DNA from: CAYUNT01 sp964446285
Lineage (GTDB): Bacteria > Sumerlaeota > Sumerlaeia > SLMS01 > CAYUNT01
Assembly: GCA_964446285.1 (NCBI GenBank)
Contig: CAYUNT010000010.1
Coordinates: 1-45,166, forward strand
Direction of reading: 5' to 3'
DNA length: 45,166 bases
The stretch's first letter is position 1. The number at the start of each line of letters is the position of its first letter. Under the pieces are notes generated by a model. It did no database searches and was not told where the DNA came from. It saw only the letters and a list, made by a program, of their open reading frames with translations. Shown piece after piece: positions 9,040 to 16,936 of the stretch. The position numbers were made by a program, and so were the translations under genes.

Positions 9040-9251
9040 GAAGAGCTCCCATCGACACTCCAAAGCGTTTTTATAGTTTCGCAGGTCTTGTATGGATCCG
9101 ATGGCCGGCTCGCTCCAGGAATCTGGACCAAATAGACCAATGGAGTGCGACAATGTGCGGCATTTCCAGCAAAGCGCCTGGAAAAATGCGCCGCTTGTCT
9201 TTACCCATATAATTGAAAATAATAGAGATAACCGCTAAATGGATTCTTGCC

Positions 9252-9280
9252 TTGAAACTGGTTCATCTTTTGCGTAAGAT
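9252..9280 (+). promoter_or_regulatory. sigma-70-type promoter for the Cys-rich redoxin gene
   Basis: TTGAAA (9252-9257), a 17-base spacer, and TAAGAT (9275-9280), with transcription expected to start near 9287. No gene is visible in 9040-9360; this promoter and the palindrome after it are what the gap holds. Confidence 0.6.
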
Positions 9281-9292
9281 GATTACACGAAG

Positions 9293-9310
9293 CAACGAAT
9301 AGATTCGTTG
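9293..9310. promoter_or_regulatory. 18-bp perfect palindrome at the expected transcript start
   Basis: CAACGAAT-AG-ATTCGTTG is a perfect inverted repeat 12 bases after the -10 element. It could be a repressor operator or a 5'-end stem-loop that stabilises the mRNA. Confidence 0.5.
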
Positions 9311-9360
9311 TTTCGCCATAACGTTGCGGATTGAGAGTTCCACTCAGGAGGACCCGAATC

Positions 9361-10437
9361 ATGATGCTCCGAATGAAAGTTCTCGCGCTATCGGGCGCGT
9401 TTGCGCTGTTGACGCTGGGCGCGTGGGCGGATTGCGGAAAGTGCGGGGGGACCGATAAGGACAGTCAAGCATCTTGCGCCGCCGCTAAGGCGGATAAGGA
9501 TGGCGCCACCGCCAGCGCATGCAGCGCAAAGGCCTGCACCGCCGCGGACAAAGAAGGAAAAGCCGCGTGTTGCACCAAGGGCGCGGATGGCAAAGTGTCG
9601 TGCAAAAACGCCGATGGCAAGGCCTGCGTCTGCAAGGGGGCGGACAAAGAAGGAAAAGCCTGTTGCGCCAAGAGCGCGGATGGCAAATCGGCCTGCAAGG
9701 CGGGCGATGGGGCAAAGTGCGCGGCGGCCAAAGGAGAAATGAAACAAGGGGCGAAGTGCGAAATGACAGGCGAGAAGAAGGGGGAAATGAAGGGCGGATG
9801 CTGCGCAATGTCCGCCGGGACGGGAATGAAATCGGAAATAAAGAGCGCCGCCTCCTCCGCGTCTTCGGCTTCTGAAGCCGCAGCGGGCGCGCCGGCCAAG
9901 GCTTATGCCGTCGATTCCAAAGTGGCCGATTTCTCGCTGCCCGAAGCCAAATCCGGCAAGGAAGTCAAGTTGTCCGAAGTCGCCGGCGAAAAAGCCACCG
10001 TCCTCGTCTTCTGGAACCAAAACTGCCCGTATGTCCGCGAAGCCGCGCCGCGAGTGGCCGACCTGGCGAAAGCCTATGCGGACAAAGGCGTCAAAGTCGT
10101 CGCGATCGACGCAGGCGTGAACAACTCGGCCGGCGACATCAAAACCTACGCGGAAGGCCAGCCTTTTACCGTTCTCGTGAACAGCGACAGCCGTGTTGCT
10201 TCGTGGTTTGGCGCGACACGCACGCCCGAAACCTTCGTTCTGGATAAAGACCGGAAGGTGATTTACCACGGGGCGTTCGACAGCGGCAAAAGCAAGACCG
10301 AAAGCGGAGCGCGGGAAGACTATGCGAAAAACGTGGTCGATGCCGCGCTGGCTGGCAAACCCCACACAACCACCAGCCGCGCATTCGGGTGCTCGATCAA
10401 ATACGCCGAGGGCGTAAAGCCGCTCGCGAGCGAATAA
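9361..10437 (+). CDS. exported redoxin with Cys/Lys-rich metallothionein-like N-terminal region
   Basis: A 358-residue exported protein. The ATG at 9361 follows AGGAGG (9346-9351) at ideal spacing. A signal peptide covers residues 1 to about 24 (ends GAWA). Residues about 25-150 are low complexity, with 17 cysteines in CxxC, CC and isolated pairs, interleaved with Gly-Lys-Asp-Ala repeats such as ADKEGKACC and ADGKACVCKG. Residues about 180-355 are an AhpC/TSA-type thioredoxin fold: VADFSLPEAKSG, then FWNQNCPYVREA with a single active-site-like Cys222, TPETFVLDKD (the cis-Pro loop), and FGCSIKY near the end, typical of a redoxin subfamily. The resolving Cys of CxxC is absent. A role in metal binding or thiol peroxide chemistry outside the cytoplasm is inference. 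A second thioredoxin-fold gene follows after 475 bases. Confidence 0.8.
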   Translation: MMLRMKVLALSGAFALLTLGAWADCGKCGGTDKDSQASCAAAKADKDGATASACSAKACTAADKEGKAACCTKGADGKVSCKNADGKACVCKGADKEGKACCAKSADGKSACKAGDGAKCAAAKGEMKQGAKCEMTGEKKGEMKGGCCAMSAGTGMKSEIKSAASSASSASEAAAGAPAKAYAVDSKVADFSLPEAKSGKEVKLSEVAGEKATVLVFWNQNCPYVREAAPRVADLAKAYADKGVKVVAIDAGVNNSAGDIKTYAEGQPFTVLVNSDSRVASWFGATRTPETFVLDKDRKVIYHGAFDSGKSKTESGAREDYAKNVVDAALAGKPHTTTSRAFGCSIKYAEGVKPLASE

Positions 10438-10912
10438 AGCGAAGCAGGTGGGTAAGTGGGAGGCCGGCCTCCATTCAGGTCTGCCCCAAACAGGCGACTT
10501 GTGAGAGGGGGAGGGCAGGAGGAGGAAGGGCCGGGAGCCAAAAGGGGAGGTGGAGGAATGAAAGGCAGGGGCCGTTGGGCCAGAGCAATCATGGCGCCAG
10601 CGGCCCTTGCGTTTTCCAGCTTGGCGAAATACGGGCAAAATTGGCACCTGCCTTTGCCAAAAGCGTATTTCCGGTTCTTGCTATCCTATGGATTTCATAG
10701 GTCTCATAGGTGCCATTTTTAGGGAATCGCAAAGCGGCAGATACTGCGGGGAAGGCAATAGTCAAACTTGGAGATGCTTGCCCATGAAAGCAAAACGCCT
10801 TGTTTGGCAAAATGGTATATGCCAATCCGGATTGGCGCCTGTGTGGCGCAATCATGGGACAAATGAGACCTATGAGACGCATGGGACTTTTACCAGAGAA
10901 AACGCAAATCCC
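10438..10912. other. intergenic region with a long imperfect inverted repeat
   Basis: No gene is evident here. The main structure is a pair of 9-bp-period arrays in opposite orientation (10680-10720 and 10853-10895) enclosing about 130 bases. The following gene could in principle begin inside this region, at an ATG at 10784 preceded by GGAG. That would put the repeat array into the protein ahead of the signal peptide, so I prefer the later start at 10913. Confidence 0.6.
10680..10895. repeat. inverted pair of 9-bp tandem repeats (TCTCATAGG / GAGACCTAT)
   Basis: The left arm (10680-10720) reads TCCTATGG, TTTCATAGG, TCTCATAGG, TGCCAT. The right arm (10853-10895) reads ATGGGACAAAT, GAGACCTAT, GAGACGCAT, GGGAC. 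The arms are reverse complements over about 32 bases with a few mismatches, so the transcript can form a long stem. Unit type matches 4148-4190. Confidence 0.75.
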
Positions 10913-11614
10913 ATGAGGCATGGCAGAGCATTGGGAAATGGCTTGGCGCCGGTGATTGTCGCGGCAGGTGTTGTCTCCCTGATCTGGCAGGCCGCCTTTG
11001 CCGTCTCCGCGCCCGCTCCCGGGGACCCAGCGCCCTCTGGCGCGGCCGCCGCCAGACCCCAAACCGCCCAGGCGGATGCGGCGACGTCCGCCACGCAGGC
11101 AGCCGCAAAACCCTTCGCATTGCCTCCGGCAGGGCAGGCTCCAGTGATTGGAGAAAAGGAAGTGGCGCAGGTGCTCCAATCGCACGGCGCGCGACTGCTC
11201 GTGGCGAACTTCTGGGCCACATGGTGCGAACCGTGCGTGAAAGAGCTGCCCGATTTCGCCGCCGCGTCAAAACGATTCAGCGGCCAAGGGGTCAGGTTCG
11301 TTGGGTTCTCTCTCGATTTTCCTGAAGACGCCGCCACGCGCGTTGCGAAATTCCTGCAAGCAAAGCAAATCCCCTACCCGAATTTCGTTCTAGACGTGGA
11401 TCCGAACGTCCTGATCCCGCGCTTTTCCGCAAAATGGACGGGCGCCATTCCCGCCACTTTTCTCTATGATTCGCAAGGACGGCAGGTGGGCGGCTATCTT
11501 GAATCCCTGACGGCCGATCAACTTGACGCGGCCATTCAGAGGGCGTTGCCTCAGGCCCAAGGGGCTGCCTCCCCAGCATCATCACCAGCGGCTTCCCCCG
11601 TTGCGGCACGTTGA
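10913..11614 (+). CDS. exported TlpA/ResA-like thiol-disulfide oxidoreductase
   Basis: A 233-residue thioredoxin-fold protein, probably anchored or secreted. The ATG at 10913 opens a basic N-terminus followed by a hydrophobic segment (VIVAAGVVSLIWQAAFA, to about residue 30), then an Ala/Pro/Gln-rich linker to about 80. The catalytic motif is FWATWCEPC (Cys105-Glu-Pro-Cys108), the normal CxxC of TlpA-like reductases. The cis-Pro loop is GAIPATFLYDSQG near residue 185. A periplasmic reductant of disulfides, for example in cytochrome c maturation, is the usual role; no cytochrome genes are nearby to confirm it. The C-terminus is a short Ala/Ser/Pro tail. Confidence 0.85.
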   Translation: MRHGRALGNGLAPVIVAAGVVSLIWQAAFAVSAPAPGDPAPSGAAAARPQTAQADAATSATQAAAKPFALPPAGQAPVIGEKEVAQVLQSHGARLLVANFWATWCEPCVKELPDFAAASKRFSGQGVRFVGFSLDFPEDAATRVAKFLQAKQIPYPNFVLDVDPNVLIPRFSAKWTGAIPATFLYDSQGRQVGGYLESLTADQLDAAIQRALPQAQGAASPASSPAASPVAAR

Positions 11615-11682
11615 GGCGCGGCAAAGAGCGGGAGGGGCGGGAAATATCATGCTGCCATGCCACTTTGCGCGTGCGGCGAAGC

Positions 11683-11711
11683 TTGACAATCGCGCCCAAT
11701 CGCCATAAATT
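11683..11711 (+). promoter_or_regulatory. promoter of glgA
   Basis: TTGACA (11683-11688), exactly 17 bases, then TAAATT (11706-11711). The expected start near 11718 places the two operators that follow directly downstream of it. Confidence 0.65.
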
Positions 11712-11724
11712 TTTTCCAAGATGA

Positions 11725-11763
11725 TTGTGAAAAATGCCACAATTATTGTGATGTTTTTCACAA
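11725..11763. promoter_or_regulatory. tandem Rex- or CRP-like operators in front of glgA
   Basis: Site 1 (11725-11742) is TTGTGAAAAATGCCACAA; site 2 (11746-11763) is TTGTGATGTTTTTCACAA. Site 2 is a perfect TTGTGA-N6-TCACAA, and site 1 has one mismatch. Their centres are 21 bp apart, two helical turns. CACAAT-T-ATTGTG bridges them, and a 12-bp perfect inverted repeat (11723-11734 with 11754-11765) encloses the whole. The pattern fits both the Rex consensus (TTGTGAA-N4-TTCACAA) and the CRP-type consensus (TGTGA-N6-TCACA). Position after the promoter suggests repression. Confidence 0.65.
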
Positions 11764-11800
11764 TCACAAAGTCTTTCCCCTCAGCGCGCGGAGGAACCCT

Positions 11801-13267
11801 GTGAAAATCCTGCTTATCGCTTCGGAAGCTGTTCCCTTTGCCAAAACCGGCGGCTTGGCCGACGTAGCCGGTTCGCTCCCCATCGCCCTCTCCGCGCTCG
11901 GGCACGACGTCCGGCTCGTCATGCCGCTTTACAAATCCATCGATCCGGCGAAATTCGGACTCCGGCCCATCCTCGCCGAAATCGACACACATTTCCCGGG
12001 CGTCACGCATCGCGGATACGTCCAGCGCGCCACGCTTCCCCAATCGAGCATCCCGGTCTATTTCATCCAGCACGACGGGTTTTTCGGCCGCGAGCAATTT
12101 TACGATAAAAACGGACACGATTATCCCGACAATCCGATGCGTTTCGCGTTCTTCTGCCTGGCGTCGTTGTGGATGCTCAAGGGGCTCGACTGGCAGCCGG
12201 ACCTGATTCATTGCCACGACTGGCAGGCGGCGCTGGCGCCGGCGTATCTGCGCCATCATCCCGAGATGAGCAAGGATCCGTTCTACGCGCGCATCAAAAC
12301 GCTTTTTACCATACACAACATGGCATTCCAGTGCGTCGTGGATTCCGAATGGATGACGCGCCTCAACCTTCCCTGGAGCCTTTTCACACCCGAAGGCGTC
12401 GAGTATTACGGCAAACTCAATATCATGAAAGCGGGCCTGCTATATTCGAATTATATATCAACCGTGTCGCGCCAATACGCGAAGGAAATCCGCACGCCCG
12501 AATTCGGCTGCGGCCTCGAAGGGATTCTCGAAAAGCGGAGTTCCCACCTGGCAGGAATCCTGAATGGCATCGACACAAGCGTATGGAATCCCAAAACCGA
12601 CACGCTGATTCCGGCGCAGTTTTCCGCGGGAAATCTAAAGGGAAAGACGAAATGCAAAGAGGATTTGCAGAAGTATTTTGGCTTTCCGCCGAAGCCCGGA
12701 ACGCCCATCATCGGCATGATCTCGCGTCTGACCGAGCAAAAGGGATTCGACCTCGTGGCGGAGGCGATGGATTCGCTGATGGAATTTGACCTTCGCCTGG
12801 TTGTGCTCGGCCTGGGCGATCCGAAATATCACCAGATGCTCGAGAGCCTGGCGCGGCGCTATCCGCAGAAAATCGGCGTGAAACTTGGATTCGACGATAA
12901 ACTGGCACATTGGATCGAGGCGGGGTCGGACATGTTTCTCATGCCGTCGCGCTTCGAGCCGTGCGGACTGAATCAGTTTTACTCGCTCCGATACGGCACA
13001 ATTCCCATCGTGCGCAAAACAGGCGGACTGGCCGACTCGATCATCAACGCCACGCCCGCAACGATTAAAAGCGGGGCGGGAACGGGATTTGTTTTCGTTG
13101 AGCCAAATCCCAAGCGGATGCTCGACGCGGCGCGCCGGGCCGTCTCGCTCTACAAAGGCAATCCGACGCAGTGGAGCAAACTGATCCAAAACGCAATGAA
13201 CAAGGATTATTCCTGGGAAGTTTCGGCGAAGGAATACGCCAAATTGTATAAGAAAATCACGGGCTGA
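11801..13267 (+). CDS. glgA: glycogen (starch) synthase, GT5
   Basis: ADP- (or UDP-) glucose:alpha-1,4-glucan glucosyltransferase that elongates glycogen in the cytoplasm. 488 residues, the usual length for GlgA. The N-terminal KTGGLADV (Lys15-Thr-Gly-Gly) is the nucleotide-sugar binding loop. HCHDWQAAL near residue 140 and LFTIHNMAFQ near 170 are GT5 landmarks. The C-terminal domain has SRLTEQKGFDL and the catalytic EPCGLNQFYSLRYGTIPIVRKTGGL near residues 385-410. The start is GTG at 11801, with GGAGGA six bases upstream. No other glycogen gene (glgB, glgC, glgP) is in the window. Expression is likely controlled by the tandem operator just upstream, which could tie storage to redox or carbon status. 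Confidence 0.96.
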   Translation: MKILLIASEAVPFAKTGGLADVAGSLPIALSALGHDVRLVMPLYKSIDPAKFGLRPILAEIDTHFPGVTHRGYVQRATLPQSSIPVYFIQHDGFFGREQFYDKNGHDYPDNPMRFAFFCLASLWMLKGLDWQPDLIHCHDWQAALAPAYLRHHPEMSKDPFYARIKTLFTIHNMAFQCVVDSEWMTRLNLPWSLFTPEGVEYYGKLNIMKAGLLYSNYISTVSRQYAKEIRTPEFGCGLEGILEKRSSHLAGILNGIDTSVWNPKTDTLIPAQFSAGNLKGKTKCKEDLQKYFGFPPKPGTPIIGMISRLTEQKGFDLVAEAMDSLMEFDLRLVVLGLGDPKYHQMLESLARRYPQKIGVKLGFDDKLAHWIEAGSDMFLMPSRFEPCGLNQFYSLRYGTIPIVRKTGGLADSIINATPATIKSGAGTGFVFVEPNPKRMLDAARRAVSLYKGNPTQWSKLIQNAMNKDYSWEVSAKEYAKLYKKITG

Positions 13268-13351
13268 ACCAGAGCAGGGCGCAACTCAAAAGAGCGCGGG
13301 ATATTTATCTTTGGTTTGGCGGCGGGGAATTCGCAGTGCCTTGGAGCCTTT

Positions 13352-13455
13352 CCCCAAGGTGGCATTCGTTCCTCGCTGACCCCAGGCTTGTTGCATAAAC
13401 CCTTCGAGACACACAGGAAATCGGCGGCATGTAAAGGCCGTTTGCTTGCTGCCAG
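13352..13455. repeat. dispersed repeat, copy 1
   Basis: It shares its order of blocks with 28073-28175: a GGTGGC[AG][TC]TCGTTCCTCGC block, TGACCCC[AG]GGCT, then GGAAATCGGC and ATGTAAA. A partial inverted copy lies at 27872-27912. It looks like a non-coding dispersed element; short open frames across it are not genes. Confidence 0.75.
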
Positions 13456-13718
13456 AGACGCTAAATGCGCACATTTGACGCGCTGAATCCGAATCGAGCT
13501 TCTTGTGGTAATCGCAGCAGAGAATGGGAGAAAAGGAATCAGATAAAACGCGCGTTGCTGAAACCGTTCCCAAAGCATTTCGCGGGCGTTTGCGAAGCCG
13601 GGGCGCAACGCGCAAAAAATCTCATGATTTTTTGATGGATACTGGGATGGGTGTTGCATTAGCGTTGGATTTGCGGACCGGAATGCGTCCCTTTTGGGCA
13701 GTGCTAATGCCATTTTGA

Positions 13719-13732
13719 CGCAACCGGTTGCG
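13719..13732. promoter_or_regulatory. LacI/GalR-type palindromic operator
   Basis: CGCAACCGGTTGCG is a perfect 14-bp palindrome with a central CG step, the style recognised by LacI-family sugar repressors. It lies 172 bases before the D-lyxose isomerase start. No clear promoter hexamers could be fixed around it. Confidence 0.45.
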
Positions 13733-13904
13733 ACACCTGAATGACGAAGTCGATTTCCAGCGGCCAGACCTCCGCAGCCGCCTCCGCCCCCTTCCCCAAT
13801 TCACGCGGTTATTCCGCGCGGGGCATTCGAAGCGCCCAGGCAAATTTACCCGACTGGCCGCGCAATCTCAGCGAAAACAATGTTCCCAAACAGCGAGGCC
13901 TCCC

Positions 13905-14585
13905 ATGAAACGCAGTGAAATCAACGAGATCATCCGCGAGGCGTGCGCCTTTTTCGAGGAGCATCGTTTCGCCCTCCCGCCTTTCGCGCACTGGACACCC
14001 GAGGAGTGGCGCACCAAAGGGCATGAGGCGGATGAAATTCGCGCGAATATGCTCGGGTGGGACCTGACGGATTTTGGATCGGGCAATTTCAGCAAAAGCG
14101 GCCTGACGCTTTTCACCATCCGCAATGGGAACCTCAAGGCGGCCGGCAATCACAAAACATACTGCGAAAAAATCATGATTGTCCGCCCGCGCCAGATCAC
14201 GCCGATGCATTTCCACTGGGCAAAAACTGAGGACATCATCAATCGCGGCGGGGGCAATTTGCTCATCGAACTTTATATGGCTGATGAGAAGGACGCCTTG
14301 GGAAAATCCGATGTGATCGTCTCGACCGACGGCGTGGAGCGCTGCGTCGCGGCGGGCACGATCCTCTCGCTCGGGCCGGGCGAAAGCATCACGCTGACGC
14401 CGCGCCTTTACCACCGCTTTTGGGGCGAGGAGGGCAAAGGCAATGTGCTTGTCGGCGAGGTCTCGACGGTGAATGACGACACGGCCGACAACCGCATCCA
14501 CGATCCGATCGGGCGATTCCCCGCGATCGAGGAAGACGCGCCGCCTTTCCGCCTGCTGTGTTCGGAATATCCGAAGGCGGCGTAA
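13905..14585 (+). CDS. D-lyxose ketol-isomerase
   Basis: A 226-residue metal-dependent cupin enzyme that interconverts D-lyxose and D-xylulose (and often D-mannose and D-fructose). Length is as expected for the family. The Mn/Zn site is visible as MHFHWAKTEDIINRGGGNL near residues 103-121 (two His and a Glu) and the later LTPRLYHRFWGE His near residue 170. N-terminal MKRSEINEIIREA and FALPPFAHWTPEEW are family hallmarks. The start is the ATG at 13905; upstream in-frame sequence is repeat-rich and not conserved. A mannose/lyxose isomerase near a GH38-type gene and glgA suggests sugar scavenging and interconversion. It may be regulated through the LacI-type palindrome upstream. Confidence 0.9.
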   Translation: MKRSEINEIIREACAFFEEHRFALPPFAHWTPEEWRTKGHEADEIRANMLGWDLTDFGSGNFSKSGLTLFTIRNGNLKAAGNHKTYCEKIMIVRPRQITPMHFHWAKTEDIINRGGGNLLIELYMADEKDALGKSDVIVSTDGVERCVAAGTILSLGPGESITLTPRLYHRFWGEEGKGNVLVGEVSTVNDDTADNRIHDPIGRFPAIEEDAPPFRLLCSEYPKAA

Positions 14586-14794
14586 TCGCGCTGAGTGGGA
14601 TTTGGCTTGCTCCGATCTTTCGCGCGTCTGAAATTTGCATTGGAACCTGCAAGCGGCCCATGCCGGGCGGGCGAAACGCCTCGAAATCAATGCCTGGCCT
14701 TGGCGCCCCGGAGATAGTTGCGCCCCGCCGCTGTTCGCAAGTCCCATCACAGGCTGGCATCCCCCACTGCCGCCAGACGCGGAGAAAACACATA

Positions 14795-16936
14795 ATGACA
14801 AACATGGCGGATTCCCCCTCTTCGATTCCGGACAAGATGCAGCATTCCGCAAGCGAGATGCCGCGAACTCCGGCTCCGACAACGCCTCCCCCGTCTTTCC
14901 CCGCGGATACGATCTGGATGGACCTCGGCGAATGCGCGGCGGCCCAGCCTCCATTCACTTCGCTCAATTATCAGCGAATGAGCGAGATTTTGCAGCGGCT
15001 CAAGGGCGAGCACAATGAGCGGCTGACGCTTTCGCACGCGGGCGCGTCGGCCGAGGGGCGAAACCTCTGGACGATCCGCCTGGGCGCGGGACCGCGAAAC
15101 ATCATCATCTGGGCGCGCCAGCATGGCGATGAACCGCTTTGCACGGCCGCAGCGCTAAATATAATTAACTACTTATGTTCGAAATCCGCGGATCCCGTGG
15201 CGGCGGCGATTCTGAACGGGGCAACGCTCCTTTTCGTTCCCATGGTGAATCCGGACGGCGCGCAGCGCTTCACTCGCCGCAGCGCGATGGGAATCGACCT
15301 CAACCGCGACGCGCAGCAGGCAATAACCCCCGAAGGCCGGGCAATGCTGCGCCTCAAGGACGACTTCGCGCCGATCTCGGCGTTCGCCCTGCACGATATG
15401 GGTCCGCGCAAGGCCACGGTTACGGACGAACAACTGGTTGCGCTGGCCATCCTCGTTAATCCGTTTGACAAACAGGGCAACACGAATGACGTGCGGATGC
15501 GGGCCAAGCGCATTGCCGCGCGAATGATCGAGGCCACGGGCGCTGTGGCCTACCGGCACATCGCGCGCTACGACGCGCCGTTCATGCCGCGCGCATTTGG
15601 CGATTCGATGACCCGATGGGGCGTTCCCACGGTTCTCATTGAATCCGGCGGATGGTTCGAGCCGGACGCTGAGACATTTGTGGCCCGCCTTCATGCGCTG
15701 GCGTTGCTCGCCGGACTGCACGCAGTGGCCACCGGAGCAGAACGCGCCGCGAATCCCGCGATGTATGACGCGCTTCCGCTCGATACCGGGCGCCCCTATT
15801 TCGATATTGTTATTCGCGCGGCATCTTTCCTCGATGGATCGGGGCGCCCGCTCGCCCAGGGCGATTTTGCCATCAATTGCGAAACGCACCACCGCCGCGA
15901 ACACGAGGAACGCTTTCAGCCGCTGGGCATCCTGGCCGACATGGGCGACATGAGCGAGGACACGGGCAAGACGGAGTTGCGGGCCGAGGGGTTGCTCCTC
16001 ACGCCCGGCTTGGCGGGCATCGCGCCGGGCATCCGCGTGCAAAATCCTGGAGAACTTGAGAATCTGCTGCCGTGCTTGCGGGCGGGTTTCACGACCATCG
16101 CGGGCGGATGCGGGCCTTTCTCCGGGCGCGAGGAACTGGCGGCATGGAAAAAGGAACTGGCCGATTGCCGCGCGCCGGTTAACTTCCTCGCCTTCGAGGT
16201 GGTGAACACGCTTCAGGAGGTGCTCGAACGCCACGGGCAATCGGAGACATACGGACTGCTGGTTCCGAATTTGAATGTGGCGCCGCCGGATTTGCTTGCG
16301 GCAATTCATCTTTTCCATCCCGCGGCGCATTCCGCGCTCACGCAAGAACAGGAAGAGATGCGCCTGTCGGTGGATTTGCTCCTGCGCGCGGTGGGCGATC
16401 CTCGCGCGAACCGCCTGCATTTGCTCGTGCGCCCGGCTGATCCTGTGCGTCCGCCCGAAGACACGCAGGCGGAAGTAGCGCGGCTGCTCAAGGCGCTGTT
16501 CGCTGCCTTTATCCGCCACCCCGATCAGATTGGCATCACGGTAGATACCACCTGCGCGGCGCTAGGCATTTTCCCCAATCCGCCAAATTTGGGCGGGATC
16601 GGCGGCGGTCGAAGCGCTCCGGCGGATTTTCTCGCCCGCACAATCGCCACGCTTCGATGCAAGGAAGAAGACCATCTTTCGATGATTGTGAGCCGCTTGA
16701 CGTATCAGCCCGCGATGGCGCTCGGGCAAAACGGAACGGGCGCGGTGCGCCAGGGCGGACACGCGGATTTTGCGCTATACGAGGTGGCTGGTCCGGCTCA
16801 AGGTGCGTCCCCCGGCGCGCCTTTGCCGCTGGCGCCGCGCGTTGGAATCCCGCGCCATGTGATCGTCAATGGAACCCTTGCGCTGGAAAATGGAAAACCC
16901 GTTCAGCCGTATGGAGGGCTGGTTATTTTGCGATGA
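14795..16936 (+). CDS. fusion of M14-type metallopeptidase and degenerate amidohydrolase domain
   Basis: A 713-residue two-domain protein. The ATG at 14795 has GGAG about ten bases before it. Residues about 50-315 look like an M14 zinc carboxypeptidase fold: ARQHGDE (His110, Glu113 as HxxE), VPMVNPDGAQRFTR, GIDLNRD, AFALHDMG (third Zn ligand His) and TVLIESGG (candidate catalytic Glu). Residues about 330-713 have the outline of an N-acyl-D-amino-acid deacylase or dihydroorotase-like amidohydrolase. It begins DIVIRAASFLDGSGRPLAQG, has LLLTPGLAGI where the metal-binding HxH should follow, and ends with GGHADFALYEV and VIVNGTLALENGKP. The HxH is missing, so this half is probably catalytically dead or repurposed. 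No signal peptide. Its TGA overlaps the coaX ATG (ATGA), so the two are translationally coupled. Confidence 0.75.
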   Translation: MTNMADSPSSIPDKMQHSASEMPRTPAPTTPPPSFPADTIWMDLGECAAAQPPFTSLNYQRMSEILQRLKGEHNERLTLSHAGASAEGRNLWTIRLGAGPRNIIIWARQHGDEPLCTAAALNIINYLCSKSADPVAAAILNGATLLFVPMVNPDGAQRFTRRSAMGIDLNRDAQQAITPEGRAMLRLKDDFAPISAFALHDMGPRKATVTDEQLVALAILVNPFDKQGNTNDVRMRAKRIAARMIEATGAVAYRHIARYDAPFMPRAFGDSMTRWGVPTVLIESGGWFEPDAETFVARLHALALLAGLHAVATGAERAANPAMYDALPLDTGRPYFDIVIRAASFLDGSGRPLAQGDFAINCETHHRREHEERFQPLGILADMGDMSEDTGKTELRAEGLLLTPGLAGIAPGIRVQNPGELENLLPCLRAGFTTIAGGCGPFSGREELAAWKKELADCRAPVNFLAFEVVNTLQEVLERHGQSETYGLLVPNLNVAPPDLLAAIHLFHPAAHSALTQEQEEMRLSVDLLLRAVGDPRANRLHLLVRPADPVRPPEDTQAEVARLLKALFAAFIRHPDQIGITVDTTCAALGIFPNPPNLGGIGGGRSAPADFLARTIATLRCKEEDHLSMIVSRLTYQPAMALGQNGTGAVRQGGHADFALYEVAGPAQGASPGAPLPLAPRVGIPRHVIVNGTLALENGKPVQPYGGLVILR

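Larger units (their letters stand above)
13268..13904. other. intergenic region between glgA and the lyxose isomerase gene
   Basis: A 637-base gap without a convincing gene. It holds one copy of a dispersed repeat (13352-13455, shared with 28073-28175). An 8-bp inverted pair, GCATTAGC (13656-13663) and GCTAATGC (13703-13710), is also present. A 14-bp LacI-type palindrome lies at 13719-13732. Confidence 0.6.

Noticed and set aside
14558..14794. N-terminal extension of the M14 fusion protein overlapping the lyxose isomerase gene
   Set aside because: The extension has no similarity to peptidases, while the ATG at 14795 has a properly spaced GGAG.
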